Shown here piece by piece: positions 17,686-26,350 of a stretch of 64,000 nucleotides of DNA. The translations under genes were made by a program, and so were the position numbers. The number at the start of each line of letters is the position of its first letter. Position 1 is the stretch's first letter. Origin of the DNA: Clostridium beijerinckii. GTDB lineage: Bacteria > Bacillota > Clostridia > Clostridiales > Clostridiaceae. The notes below the pieces were generated by a model, which saw only the letters and a program-made list of their open reading frames with translations, ran no database searches and was not told the DNA's origin. Where the stretch lies: assembly GCF_018223745.1 (NCBI RefSeq), contig NZ_CP073653.1, forward strand, positions 2,012,001 through 2,076,000, given 5' to 3'.

Positions 17686-18351
17686 ATGCTCGAATGTGTT
17701 TTAATAGATTTAAATGTTGATAAGAACACAAGTATAAATGAACTTATTGAAAATCATATGCCTTTTATAATAAAAAGTATTTCAGATGTGACAGGTCGCT
17801 ATGTATCTTGCGAAAATGATGAAGAACTTAGCGTTGGATTACTTGGTTTTCATGAGGCAATTGAAAGATATGATAATGAGAAGGGACATTTTTTATCTTT
17901 TGCAAAATTAGTAATTGGAAGTAGAATAAAGAATTACTTAAAAGGTGAAAATAAGCATAATCATTCATCTTTGGACGAATTAGTGGACAAAGGTTTGGAT
18001 TTTAGAGATGAATATTTTGAGCCTAAGGAAGATAATAGCATGTTGCTGGAAGAAATAACTGCCTTAAAGAATGAAATAAGTTCGTTTGGTTTTACTTTGG
18101 AAGATTTGGTGAATGAAGCTCCCAAACAACAAGCAACGAGAAAGAATGCAATTAATTTATCAGAAGAAATATCAAAGGATGAAGAATTTTTATCTTTTAT
18201 GTATTTAAAGAAAAGATTACCAATCAAAAGGATTGTTTTAAAGTTTTCAGTTACAGAAAAGGTAATAAAAAGAAGCAAAAAATTTATAATTTCTGTTGTA
18301 ATAATAATTGATAAAAATCTCAGTGCTTTAAAAAATTGGATCAGAAAGTAG
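17686..18351 (+). CDS. sigI: RNA polymerase sigma factor SigI
   Basis: 221 residues. Sigma-70-family factor of the SigI type, which in Bacillus and Clostridium responds to heat or to extracellular polysaccharide. Region 2 is visible as NELIENHMPFIIKSISDVTG, GLLGFHEAIERYDNEKGHFL and SFAKLVIGSRIKNYLKGE. The C-terminal part (RLPIKRIVLKFSVTEKVIKR) fits the SigI-specific DNA-binding domain. GGAGAAGGGAG precedes the ATG. It is followed at once by its anti-sigma gene, as in other sigI-rsgI pairs. A SigA-like TATAAT at 17654-17659 lies upstream; I could not find a convincing SigI-type promoter. Confidence 0.9.
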   Translation: MLECVLIDLNVDKNTSINELIENHMPFIIKSISDVTGRYVSCENDEELSVGLLGFHEAIERYDNEKGHFLSFAKLVIGSRIKNYLKGENKHNHSSLDELVDKGLDFRDEYFEPKEDNSMLLEEITALKNEISSFGFTLEDLVNEAPKQQATRKNAINLSEEISKDEEFLSFMYLKKRLPIKRIVLKFSVTEKVIKRSKKFIISVVIIIDKNLSALKNWIRK

Positions 18352-18360
18352 GTGAAAAGA

Positions 18361-19497
18361 ATGAATAGGGGAATAATAATGGAAATTAAAAAAAGTTATG
18401 CTATAGCTTTAAATGATAATGGCATAATGGAAAAGATTGAACCTAAGAAAGATATGAAAATAGGGCAAAAAATATTTTATTTTGAAGATGATCTCATTAA
18501 GGCTAGTAATAGTGGGACTTATAGGTATAATAACTTTATTAAGTCAATTGGAGCAATTGCAGCGTTGTTTTTAATAGTATTCACCTTCTTTCATACTATG
18601 AAATCTGATACAGCATATGCAGTTGTTAGTTTAGATATTAATCCTAGTATACAAATAGAAGCTGATAATAAATTGAAGATTATTAGAGTTGAAGGTGTAA
18701 ACAATGATGGAAAGAATATAGATTTTACAGATGTTAAAGGTATATCTCTTGATGAAGGAATACAAAAAATAAAGGAAAAACTTATAGAAAAAAAATATTT
18801 AGATACTAATAGGGAAGTATTGGTTGGATTTGCATTTATAAAAAATGAAGATAACAGTGCTTATGAGAAAGATATAAAGGATGTTATTCAATCTACCTTT
18901 AATACAGAAAAAGTTACTTATGTTAAAGGTGATAAGGAAGATGTTGATGAAGCTAAGACAAAAGGAATAAGCTTAGGAAGATATGAAGCATCTCTAGTGG
19001 TAGATGAGAGTACAAAGAATAAAATAGATGTAGCACCAGTAAAAGAAATTACTGCAAGTATAAAAGATAAAGAAAATGTAACTCAGTGGGATGCAAAAGA
19101 TGAAAAAAATAGTGATGTCGTTACTCCAGCTACTAATTCAAATTCAGATGCAAAACCTGAAAAAACAACTGTAGATAAGCCTGTAATAAATGGAGCAGCT
19201 GACAATTCATTACCTAATGTGGATTCGGGGAAAGCTACAGATAACCCTAAAAAAGAACAAAAGGATGATGGTGTGTTAAATTTACAACCAGAGGTTCCTG
19301 CACAAAATGAGAATGATAACAAGGGAAATACACCAGTGACAAGTCCTGCAAAGGATGACAATACTATTAATATAGGTCCAGATAACGGAACTATTGTAAA
19401 TAATCCTACGTCAGGAAAAATTCAGGAAGATCCTAATAAGACTATACAAGTACCAAAAACTGACGAGAATACAGCTAATAAGACTGTTAAAAATTAA
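18361..19497 (+). CDS. rsgI: RsgI-type transmembrane anti-sigma factor
   Basis: 378 residues from the ATG at 18361; an in-frame GTG directly after the sigI stop (18352) would add three. The N-terminal RsgI domain (RGIIMEIKKSYAIALNDNG) binds SigI in the cytoplasm. One membrane helix (about 60-80, IGAIAALFLIVFTFF) follows. Next is the conserved juxtamembrane domain with AVVSLDINPSIQIEAD, where the Asn-Pro bond is the reported autoproteolysis site of RsgI proteins. The outer C-terminal ~170 residues are a Pro/Thr/Asn/Asp-rich low-complexity tail with no sugar-binding module, unlike cellulosome-type RsgIs. A strong terminator follows. Confidence 0.88.
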   Translation: MNRGIIMEIKKSYAIALNDNGIMEKIEPKKDMKIGQKIFYFEDDLIKASNSGTYRYNNFIKSIGAIAALFLIVFTFFHTMKSDTAYAVVSLDINPSIQIEADNKLKIIRVEGVNNDGKNIDFTDVKGISLDEGIQKIKEKLIEKKYLDTNREVLVGFAFIKNEDNSAYEKDIKDVIQSTFNTEKVTYVKGDKEDVDEAKTKGISLGRYEASLVVDESTKNKIDVAPVKEITASIKDKENVTQWDAKDEKNSDVVTPATNSNSDAKPEKTTVDKPVINGAADNSLPNVDSGKATDNPKKEQKDDGVLNLQPEVPAQNENDNKGNTPVTSPAKDDNTINIGPDNGTIVNNPTSGKIQEDPNKTIQVPKTDENTANKTVKN

Positions 19498-19510
19498 TGA
19501 GTTATTTAAG

Positions 19511-19562
19511 AGTAGATTTATCTAGATGCATAGTATCAAAGATAGATCTACTTTTTATTTTT
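19511..19562 (+). terminator. Terminator of the sigI-rsgI operon
   Basis: AGTAGATTTATCT (19511-19523) pairs with AGATAGATCTACT (19540-19552), one G-U pair, followed by TTTTTATTTTT. Confidence 0.9.
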
Positions 19563-19687
19563 ACATGCAATTTGGCTAAAAAATAAATTTATCAATAGGA
19601 AAATCGTATTAAAAAAGAGGACTAGAATAAAAAATTATAGTATACTTACTAGTAAGCATTATTAACAAGGATTTGGGGAGATTAAAA

Positions 19688-21469
19688 ATGATAAAAGAGA
19701 TATTAAAAAATGATATACTAATATGTGATGGAGCAATGGGAACATATTATTCAGAAGTAACAGGTAATGATGTATCCTATTGTGAATTTGGTAACTTAAA
19801 TGATAAAGAAACTATAAAAAGAATACATAAAGAGTATATTGAAGCAGGGGCTAAACTAATTAGAACAAATACTTTTTCTGCTAATACATATGATCTTGGA
19901 GTATCGTTAGAAACATTAATGGACATAATTAAGTCAGGAATAAACTTAGCTAAAGAAGTAACAAGAAATACTTCTGTTTTAATAGGTGCAAGTATTGGAC
20001 CTATTAAAACAGATAATTTAGATGAATTTAGCAATGAAGTTTTAGAAGAATATAAATACATAGTAGATTGCTTTTTAAAAAATGGTATAGATATTTTTAT
20101 ATTCGAAACTTTTAGCAACTATAATTACCTGAAAAAAATAAGCGAGTATATTAAGTACAAGAATATAGATAGTTTCATACTTACTCAGTTTGCTGTTAAG
20201 CCAGATGGATTTACAAGAGATGGGATAAGTGCGGCTAAATTGATTAAAGAAGTACGAAATACAGAATATATAGATGCATTTGGGTTTAACTGTGGTTCTG
20301 GACCAGCACATATATTGGAAATGGTTAAAAAAATTAATATAGAAAATGAAATTGTTTCGGTACTGCCTAATGCAGGTTATCCAGAGATAATTCACGAAAG
20401 AACAGTTTATCCAAACAATCCCGTATATTTTGCGAAAAAAGTTAGTGAAATAAGGTCTTTTGGGGTTTCAATTATAGGGGGATGCTGTGGAACAAATCCA
20501 AGCTATATTAAACAATTAACCAAAATAATTAATGAGAATTCTAAAGTAATCAATGCTAATACTAAGGCTGAGCCAAAAGTTAAAAGTTTTGAGAAAAAGG
20601 CTAAGAATACTTTTAAAGATAAGCTCGAAAATGGTGAGTTTGTTGTAGCTATAGAATTATCGGCACCAATTGATACCGATATATCAAGAATCATAGATGG
20701 AGCTAAGATATGTAAAGAAAACAATATTGATTTAGTAACAGTTCCGGATTCACCAATGTCGAAGGTTAGAGCAGATTCAACTATTATATCGTCTAAAATC
20801 AAGAGAGAAATAGGAATTGAAGCTATGCCTCATGTTTGCTGTAGAGATAAAAATACTAATGCAATAAGGTCAAGTCTGATAGGATCTCATATTGAAAATA
20901 TAAGAAATATCCTTGCAATTACTGGTGACCCTATATCTGATGCTAGTAAAGTTGAAACAAAAAGCGTATTTAATTTAAATTCATTTAGGCTAATAGAATT
21001 AATAGAAAGCATGAATGAAGAAATATTCAAAGAAGATAGTATTTATGTAGGTGGTGCTTTGAATTTGAATGTTTTAAATAAAGAAGTAGAATATAATAGA
21101 ATGATGAAGAAGATAGAAAAAGGTGCAAAGTTTTTTTTAACGCAACCTATCTATGATGACAATGCTATAGAGTTCTTGAAAATGATTAAAGAGAGGACTA
21201 ATGTAAAGATTTTAGCGGGATTACTTCCCGTTGTAAGTTATAGAAACGCAATGTTTTTAAATAATGAGCTTCCTGGAGTAACTATACCAGATAAATATGT
21301 ACAAATGTTTTCAGAAAATATGAGCAAAGAAGAGGCACAAGAAATCGGTGTAAAAATTACTGTGGAAATAGGAAAGAAACTAAAAGGTATTGCAGATGGA
21401 TTATATTTCATTACTCCTTTTAATAGGGTTAATATGTTAATTGAAATTATTAAGCAGATTAATGCCTAA
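19688..21469 (+). CDS. yitJ: Bifunctional homocysteine S-methyltransferase / methylenetetrahydrofolate reductase
   Basis: 593 residues from ATG 19688, which follows GGGGAG; an upstream TTG at 19673 has no ribosome site. The N-terminal half is a Pfam S-methyl_trans barrel with ILICDGAMGTYY and the zinc cysteines in GFNCGSGP and GGCCGTNP. The C-terminal half is a MTHFR domain (FVVAIELSAP, ITGDPISD, FFLTQPIYD). This fusion (YitJ type) makes 5-methyl-THF and can pass the methyl group to homocysteine. I saw no SAM riboswitch in the 190 bp upstream. Confidence 0.9.
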   Translation: MIKEILKNDILICDGAMGTYYSEVTGNDVSYCEFGNLNDKETIKRIHKEYIEAGAKLIRTNTFSANTYDLGVSLETLMDIIKSGINLAKEVTRNTSVLIGASIGPIKTDNLDEFSNEVLEEYKYIVDCFLKNGIDIFIFETFSNYNYLKKISEYIKYKNIDSFILTQFAVKPDGFTRDGISAAKLIKEVRNTEYIDAFGFNCGSGPAHILEMVKKINIENEIVSVLPNAGYPEIIHERTVYPNNPVYFAKKVSEIRSFGVSIIGGCCGTNPSYIKQLTKIINENSKVINANTKAEPKVKSFEKKAKNTFKDKLENGEFVVAIELSAPIDTDISRIIDGAKICKENNIDLVTVPDSPMSKVRADSTIISSKIKREIGIEAMPHVCCRDKNTNAIRSSLIGSHIENIRNILAITGDPISDASKVETKSVFNLNSFRLIELIESMNEEIFKEDSIYVGGALNLNVLNKEVEYNRMMKKIEKGAKFFLTQPIYDDNAIEFLKMIKERTNVKILAGLLPVVSYRNAMFLNNELPGVTIPDKYVQMFSENMSKEEAQEIGVKITVEIGKKLKGIADGLYFITPFNRVNMLIEIIKQINA

Positions 21470-21514
21470 TCATTATAGTTCTTATATGAATAATAAAAGA
21501 CAAGAGGGATTTTT

Positions 21515-22060
21515 ATGAATGTTGGTCTTATCAGACATTTTAAAGTTGATTACCGTAAAAGTTTTTTTATGACATCAAAAGAATTTAAAAATTGGGAAGA
21601 AAATTACAATATAAGTGGTGTGATTAGAAAAGATGTAGAGCTTATGGGGATAAATTGGGATAAATGTTATTCTAGTACGCTTATAAGAGCAATAACGACA
21701 GCACAACATGTATATAAGGATGATATAATTCAAAATGATCTAATTAGAGAAACTATCATTGATCCAATATTTAAAAGTAATTTAAAGCTTCCGTATTGGT
21801 TTTGGGCGATTAGTGGAAGAATAGCGTGGTATTTCAACCATAAATCTCAACAAGAAAATAAGATTATTACAAGAGAGAAAGCTGAGAAGTTTGTTGATTT
21901 ATTATTAAATGAAGCGAGAAAAGAAGGTACAGAAAACATTTTAATTGTCACGCATGGTTTTTTTATGTATAGTCTTCAGAAAGAATTGAAGAAGAGGAGC
22001 TTTACAGGCAAGTTAATATACAGCCCTAAAAATGGAATCCTATATTTATATAAAAAATAA
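21515..22060 (+). CDS. Histidine phosphatase (phosphoglycerate-mutase-like) family protein
   Basis: 181 residues. The N terminus reads MNVGLIRHFKVD; the RH pair with the catalytic His is kept, but the usual Gly of RHG is Phe. The second catalytic His lies in LIVTHGFFMY. YSSTLIRAITTAQHV corresponds to the conserved S-x-x-x-R-A-x-x-T-A region. Small phosphoester hydrolase; the substrate is unknown. GAGGG lies 8-9 nt before the ATG. It lies 45 bp after the methyltransferase gene and is probably cotranscribed with it. Confidence 0.85.
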   Translation: MNVGLIRHFKVDYRKSFFMTSKEFKNWEENYNISGVIRKDVELMGINWDKCYSSTLIRAITTAQHVYKDDIIQNDLIRETIIDPIFKSNLKLPYWFWAISGRIAWYFNHKSQQENKIITREKAEKFVDLLLNEARKEGTENILIVTHGFFMYSLQKELKKRSFTGKLIYSPKNGILYLYKK

Positions 22061-22131
22061 TAGAATAACTATAAATTTATGTTTGAACAAAACTTTATGT
22101 AATATAAAGAAATATAAGGACAGAGTCAATA

Positions 22132-22173
22132 AAATATGCTATATTTTATGATAAAAAGTATAGCATATTTTTT
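22132..22173 (+). terminator. Terminator after the histidine phosphatase gene
   Basis: AAATATGCTATATTTT (22132-22147) pairs with AAAAGTATAGCATATTT (22154-22170) with one bulged G, ending in TTTTTT. Confidence 0.85.
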
Positions 22174-22250
22174 GATATATATTATTGAAATAAATACTAA
22201 ATTAAGTTAGTATACTTTATATACAAATGATGATAAGGAGGAAGACAAAT

Positions 22251-23492
22251 ATGATAAATAATAATAATTTGATTGGTGAAGCAAATAGATGCTTGCTATG
22301 TAAGAAACCAGCTTGTAAGTCTAATTGCCCAGTAGAAACACCTATACCTGATATTATAAATATGTATAAGGAAGGAAAAATTGAAGAAGCAGGAGAAATA
22401 TTATTTGAAAATAATCCGCTTTCAGCAGTATGTTCATTAGTATGTATTCATGAAGACCAATGCAAAGGAAATTGTATAAGAGGGATTAAAGGGGAACCAA
22501 TACGATTTCATGATATAGAACAGGAAATATCTCAAAGATACATAGAAGAAACTAGGTTTAAAGCTGTTTCTAAAAAGAAAGACAGAATTGCTATAATTGG
22601 TGGTGGTCCAGCAGGAATTACTATTGCATTTATACTAGCTAGGAAAGGATATAATATTACTATTTTTGATGCGCACGAGAAGATAGGTGGAGTACTAAGG
22701 TATGGAATACCAGAATATAGACTTCCAAAAAAATTAGTAGATTCCATTGAAGAAAGATTAATAGAACTTGGTGTAAAAGTTAGGCCTAATACTCTTATCG
22801 GTCCTGTAATAACATTAGATAGACTATTTGAAGATGGTTATAAAGCAGTGTTTATTGGTACCGGAGTATGGAATCCAAAAACATTAAATATTAAAGGTGA
22901 AACTTTAGGAAATGTACATTTTGCTATTGATTATTTAAAATCACCAGAGAACTATAAGCTAGGTAATAAAGTAGCTGTTATCGGAGCTGGTAATGTAGCC
23001 ATGGATGCCGCAAGAAGTGCAAAAAGAAATGGAGTTGAAGATGTTACAATAATATATAGAAAAGGTTTTGATCAAATGTCTGCAACAAAGCAGGAGATAA
23101 AAGAAGCTAAGGAAGATAAAATTAATTTTGAATTATTTAAATCGCCATTAGAAATAACAGAAGAGGGAGTAAAGTTAGTTAATACTGAGAATGTAGTAGA
23201 GTCAGATGGAAAAGTTCAAAACAAACTTATTGAAGAAAAAGAAGAATTTTTCAAATGTGATTCAATAATTGTAGCTGTAAGTCAAACCCCTAGAACTAAT
23301 ATAGTTTCAAATACAACAAAATTAGATACCAATAAATGGGGATTGTTAATAACAGATGATAAAGGAAATACAACTAAAAAAGGTACATTCGCGTCAGGTG
23401 ATGTTGTTACTGGTGCTAAAACTGTAGTAGAAGCAGTAGTGCAAGCCAAAATAGTTGCTCAAACCATTGAAGATTACTGTGAAAACAACTAA
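22251..23492 (+). CDS. NADPH-dependent glutamate synthase small-subunit-like oxidoreductase (GltD/NfnB family)
   Basis: 413 residues from ATG 22251 after AAGGAGGA; an earlier in-frame ATG lacks spacing. The N terminus carries eight Cys in the pattern CLLCKKPACKSNCP and CSLVCIHEDQCKGNC, which bind two Fe4S4 clusters. Then an FAD Rossmann motif IAIIGGGPAGIT and a second NADPH Rossmann motif VAVIGAGNVAMDAA follow, ending with FASGDVVTGAKTVVEAV. No large glutamate synthase subunit or NfnA-like partner is adjacent. It is likely a stand-alone NADPH:acceptor oxidoreductase annotated elsewhere as GltA. Confidence 0.88.
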   Translation: MINNNNLIGEANRCLLCKKPACKSNCPVETPIPDIINMYKEGKIEEAGEILFENNPLSAVCSLVCIHEDQCKGNCIRGIKGEPIRFHDIEQEISQRYIEETRFKAVSKKKDRIAIIGGGPAGITIAFILARKGYNITIFDAHEKIGGVLRYGIPEYRLPKKLVDSIEERLIELGVKVRPNTLIGPVITLDRLFEDGYKAVFIGTGVWNPKTLNIKGETLGNVHFAIDYLKSPENYKLGNKVAVIGAGNVAMDAARSAKRNGVEDVTIIYRKGFDQMSATKQEIKEAKEDKINFELFKSPLEITEEGVKLVNTENVVESDGKVQNKLIEEKEEFFKCDSIIVAVSQTPRTNIVSNTTKLDTNKWGLLITDDKGNTTKKGTFASGDVVTGAKTVVEAVVQAKIVAQTIEDYCENN

Positions 23493-23668
23493 ATAATAAA
23501 AATTAAATATAACATTGATAAATTAAGGAAAAACAATTAAAATCGTATAGGTTGCAAAAATGAATTTTAATTATTAAAATATTATTAGAAGTAGATTAAG
23601 CTTTTTTATATACTGTGATTATCGTATATGGTGAAAAAAGTTTACTTAATAAGGAGTGTAAAGAAAAT

Positions 23669-24667
23669 ATGAGTGTCACTATAAAGGATATTGCAAAATT
23701 AGCTAATGTTTCTCATACAACAGTGTCTAGAGCACTTAATAATAGTCCGTATATTAATGAAGAAACCAAGGTTAAAATTATAGCTTTAGCAAAAGAATTG
23801 AATTATGTACCAAATTATAGTGCTAAGAGTCTTGTTTTATTAAAATCATACGTTATAGGTGTATTTTTTTCATCGATTAGCGAAGGAACATCAGATACAT
23901 TCTTTCACGAAATTATAAGAGGAGTCAATAATGTCATAGATAAAGAATATAATTTAGTTGTAAGAGGTATAGATGATTATCAATACTCCCATTTAATTGA
24001 TAACAGAAATTTTGATGGAATAATTGTTGTAAGTCAAAGTAAAAATGATGATGAATTCATACAGACTATTCTAGAAAAAAATATACCAACTGTAGTTATA
24101 AATAGATACATTGAAAATGAAGGATTAGTAAACATAATGTCAGATGATACAAAAGGAGTTTACGATGCAGTTACTTATTTTATAGAGAACGATCATAGAA
24201 AAATAGCATTATTGCAAGGAAATAAGGAATTTGAATCAACAGTATATAGAAAAAGAGGATATATAAGAGCGTTGGAGGATAATAATATTCCAATTAATGA
24301 GGAATATATTTTAAGTGGTAGATATGATCTGAAAAGTGGATATGAAAATATGAAAAAGTTACTTAAATTAGAGAATGTTCCAACAGCAGTATTTTGCGCT
24401 AATGATGATATTGGGGTGGGTGCTATGAAAGCAATATTTGAAGCTGGGTTAAAAGTTCCGGAAGATATCTCAATTATAGGGTTTGATGATAGCAACTTCT
24501 GTAACTATGTAACTCCTCCGTTGACAAGTGTAAGGAAGGATTCTTTGGCGATGAGCGAATATGGCGGAAGAAACTTATTAAATCTTATAAAGAATAAAGA
24601 AGTAGATAAAGAAAAAGTTTATATACAATCTCAGCTTGTGGTAAGAAAATCAGTAAAAAAACTTTAA
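23669..24667 (+). CDS. LacI-family regulator, probable repressor of the hexuronate genes
   Basis: 332 residues from ATG 23669 after AAGGAG. The N-terminal helix-turn-helix reads TIKDIAKLANVSHTTVSRAL, with the hinge VPNYSAKSL. The periplasmic-binding-protein-like core ends with IIGFDDSNFCNYVTPPLTSV. It sits directly upstream of uxaC. The six TGTTnACGTnAACA palindromes in front of both hexuronate transcription units have the central CG expected of LacI-family operators, so this protein is the natural candidate ligand-responsive repressor. The effector is unknown; a uronate or KDG is likely. Confidence 0.9.
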   Translation: MSVTIKDIAKLANVSHTTVSRALNNSPYINEETKVKIIALAKELNYVPNYSAKSLVLLKSYVIGVFFSSISEGTSDTFFHEIIRGVNNVIDKEYNLVVRGIDDYQYSHLIDNRNFDGIIVVSQSKNDDEFIQTILEKNIPTVVINRYIENEGLVNIMSDDTKGVYDAVTYFIENDHRKIALLQGNKEFESTVYRKRGYIRALEDNNIPINEEYILSGRYDLKSGYENMKKLLKLENVPTAVFCANDDIGVGAMKAIFEAGLKVPEDISIIGFDDSNFCNYVTPPLTSVRKDSLAMSEYGGRNLLNLIKNKEVDKEKVYIQSQLVVRKSVKKL

Positions 24668-24675
24668 TAATGGAT

Positions 24676-24711
24676 TTTAATAATTAGTGAATTTAAGCAC
24701 TAATTATTAAA
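24676..24711. other. Inverted repeat after the LacI-family gene
   Basis: TTTAATAATTAGTG (24676-24689) pairs perfectly with CACTAATTATTAAA (24698-24711) around an 8-nt loop. It is followed by A residues, not T, so termination on the plus strand is doubtful. Confidence 0.5.
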
Positions 24712-24717
24712 AAAAGT

Positions 24718-24731
24718 TGTTAACGTTCACA
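24718..24731. promoter_or_regulatory. LacI-type operator O1 of the uxaC promoter
   Basis: TGTTAACGTTCACA, an imperfect palindrome centred on CG. It ends 8 bp before the -35 box. The identical 14-mer recurs at 29891-29904 in the same position relative to the second promoter. Confidence 0.8.
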
Positions 24732-24739
24732 AAAAAGTG

Positions 24740-24768
24740 TTGCGTTATTTGAAATATGATATTATAAT
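24740..24768 (+). promoter_or_regulatory. Promoter of the uxaC operon
   Basis: TTGCGT (24740-24745), 17-bp spacer, TATAAT (24763-24768). Operators lie on both sides. Confidence 0.8.
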
Positions 24769-24794
24769 AAAGTTATCAAGTAGATACAAGAAAA

Positions 24795-24808
24795 TGTTCA
24801 CGTGAACA
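24795..24808. promoter_or_regulatory. LacI-type operator O2
   Basis: TGTTCACGTGAACA, a perfect palindrome about 20 bp downstream of the expected transcription start of the uxaC operon. Confidence 0.8.
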
Positions 24809-24826
24809 GGGATTTGCACGTATTTT

Positions 24827-24840
24827 TGTTCACGTGAACA
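24827..24840. promoter_or_regulatory. LacI-type operator O3
   Basis: Second copy of the perfect palindrome TGTTCACGTGAACA, centred 32 bp from O2 (about three helical turns), just upstream of the uxaC ribosome site. Confidence 0.8.
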
Positions 24841-24862
24841 AAAAAGAAAAGAGGATTTTGAT

Positions 24863-26263
24863 ATGAAAAAGTTTATGGATGAAAATTTTTTATTAAGCAA
24901 CGAAGCATCTGAAAAATTATATCATAATTATTCAGAAAAAATGCCAATTATTGATTATCATTGCCACATTAATCCGAAGGAAATATTAGAAGACAAAAAG
25001 TTTGAAAATATAACTCAAGTATGGCTTTATGGTGATCATTATAAATGGAGACAGATGAGAACTTTGGGCATAGATGAAAAATATATTACAGGAGATGGAA
25101 GTGATTATGAAAAGTTCTTAGCTTGGGCAAAGACTATATCATTTGCTATCGGAAATCCACTTTATCATTGGACACACTTAGAACTTAAGAGATTCTTTGG
25201 AATAGATGAAGTTTTAAATGAAAAAAGTGCACCTGCTATTTGGGAAAAAGTTAATAAGCTGTTAAATAGCGATGATTTTACAGTAAGAAATCTTATAAAG
25301 AAATCAAATGTAAAAGTGATATGTACAACAGATGATCCTATAGATTCATTAGAATATCATTTAGCAATAAAAGAAGATAAAAGCTTTGATGTGAAAGTAT
25401 TACCAGCTTTTAGACCTGATAAAGCTCTAGGAGTTAATAAAGAAACATTTAAAGATTGGTTTAACAAACTAGAAGAAGTAGTTGGTTCTAAAATTTCAAA
25501 CTTTGATGAATATTTAGAAGCATTAAAAAAGAGAGTGGAATATTTTCATGAAGCTGGATGTAGAGTGTCAGATAATGCATTGGATTTTGTTCCAGTAGGC
25601 AATGCTTCTTTAGAAGAAGTTAGAGAAATTTTTGCAAACGTACTTAAAAATGGACAAGTATCTTTTGAAGATGAAAATAAATTAAGAGTATATATATTAA
25701 AGTTCTTTGGAAAATTATATCACGATCTAGGATGGGTAATGCAATTTCACATGAATTGCGTTAGAGATAATAACAAAGTAATGTTCGAAAAATTAGGACC
25801 TGATACAGGATTTGATTCACTTAATGATACAGAAGTTGCAATTCCACTGTCAAGGTTATTAGATGCGTTAAATAGTGAAAAAGCTTTACCTAAGACTATT
25901 ATATATAGTTTAAATCCAAATGATAATTCTACAATAGGAACATTACTTGGATGCTTCCAAGGAGACGGAATTAAGGGCAAAATACAATTTGGATCAGCTT
26001 GGTGGTTTAATGATCACAAGATTGGTATGCAAGATCAAATTAGAACTTTAGCTAATTTAGGTATGCTAAGCACATTTGTTGGAATGTTAACAGACTCTAG
26101 AAGCTTTTTATCTTACACAAGACATGAATATTTTAGAAGAATACTTTGCAACGTAATTGGAGAATGGGTAGAAAATGGCGAGTTACCTAACGACATTGAA
26201 CATTTAGGACAAATTGTAGCTGACATTAGTTATAATAACGCAGACAAATACTTTAATATGTAA
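24863..26263 (+). CDS. uxaC: Glucuronate/galacturonate isomerase
   Basis: 466 residues, normal for UxaC. It converts D-galacturonate to D-tagaturonate or D-glucuronate to D-fructuronate, the first step of uronate breakdown. Family signatures are IDYHCHINPKEI near residue 33, GDHYKWRQMR, TDDPIDSLEYH, WVMQFHMNCVRDN, GSAWWFNDHKIGM and FVGMLTDSRSFLSYTRHEYFRR near the C terminus. AAAGAGGA precedes the ATG. It is the first gene of the operon behind the triple-operator promoter. Confidence 0.95.
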   Translation: MKKFMDENFLLSNEASEKLYHNYSEKMPIIDYHCHINPKEILEDKKFENITQVWLYGDHYKWRQMRTLGIDEKYITGDGSDYEKFLAWAKTISFAIGNPLYHWTHLELKRFFGIDEVLNEKSAPAIWEKVNKLLNSDDFTVRNLIKKSNVKVICTTDDPIDSLEYHLAIKEDKSFDVKVLPAFRPDKALGVNKETFKDWFNKLEEVVGSKISNFDEYLEALKKRVEYFHEAGCRVSDNALDFVPVGNASLEEVREIFANVLKNGQVSFEDENKLRVYILKFFGKLYHDLGWVMQFHMNCVRDNNKVMFEKLGPDTGFDSLNDTEVAIPLSRLLDALNSEKALPKTIIYSLNPNDNSTIGTLLGCFQGDGIKGKIQFGSAWWFNDHKIGMQDQIRTLANLGMLSTFVGMLTDSRSFLSYTRHEYFRRILCNVIGEWVENGELPNDIEHLGQIVADISYNNADKYFNM

Positions 26264-26270
26264 TCTTTTA

Positions 26271-26305
26271 TGTATGAAAATAAGTGAGATGCTTATTTTC
26301 ATACA
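26271..26305 (+). other. Perfect intercistronic hairpin between uxaC and uxaB
   Basis: TGTATGAAAATAAG (26271-26284), 7-nt loop, CTTATTTTCATACA (26292-26305). No T-tract follows, and the operon appears to continue, so RNA processing or stability is more likely than termination. Confidence 0.65.
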
Positions 26306-26350
26306 ATAATGCAAAGATACAGATGAAGTGAAGATTTAGGAGGAATAGCT

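Noticed and set aside
19563..19687. Possible SAM (S-box) riboswitch before the methyltransferase/MTHFR gene
   Set aside because: No conserved S-box helices or terminator-antiterminator pair can be seen in the short leader.
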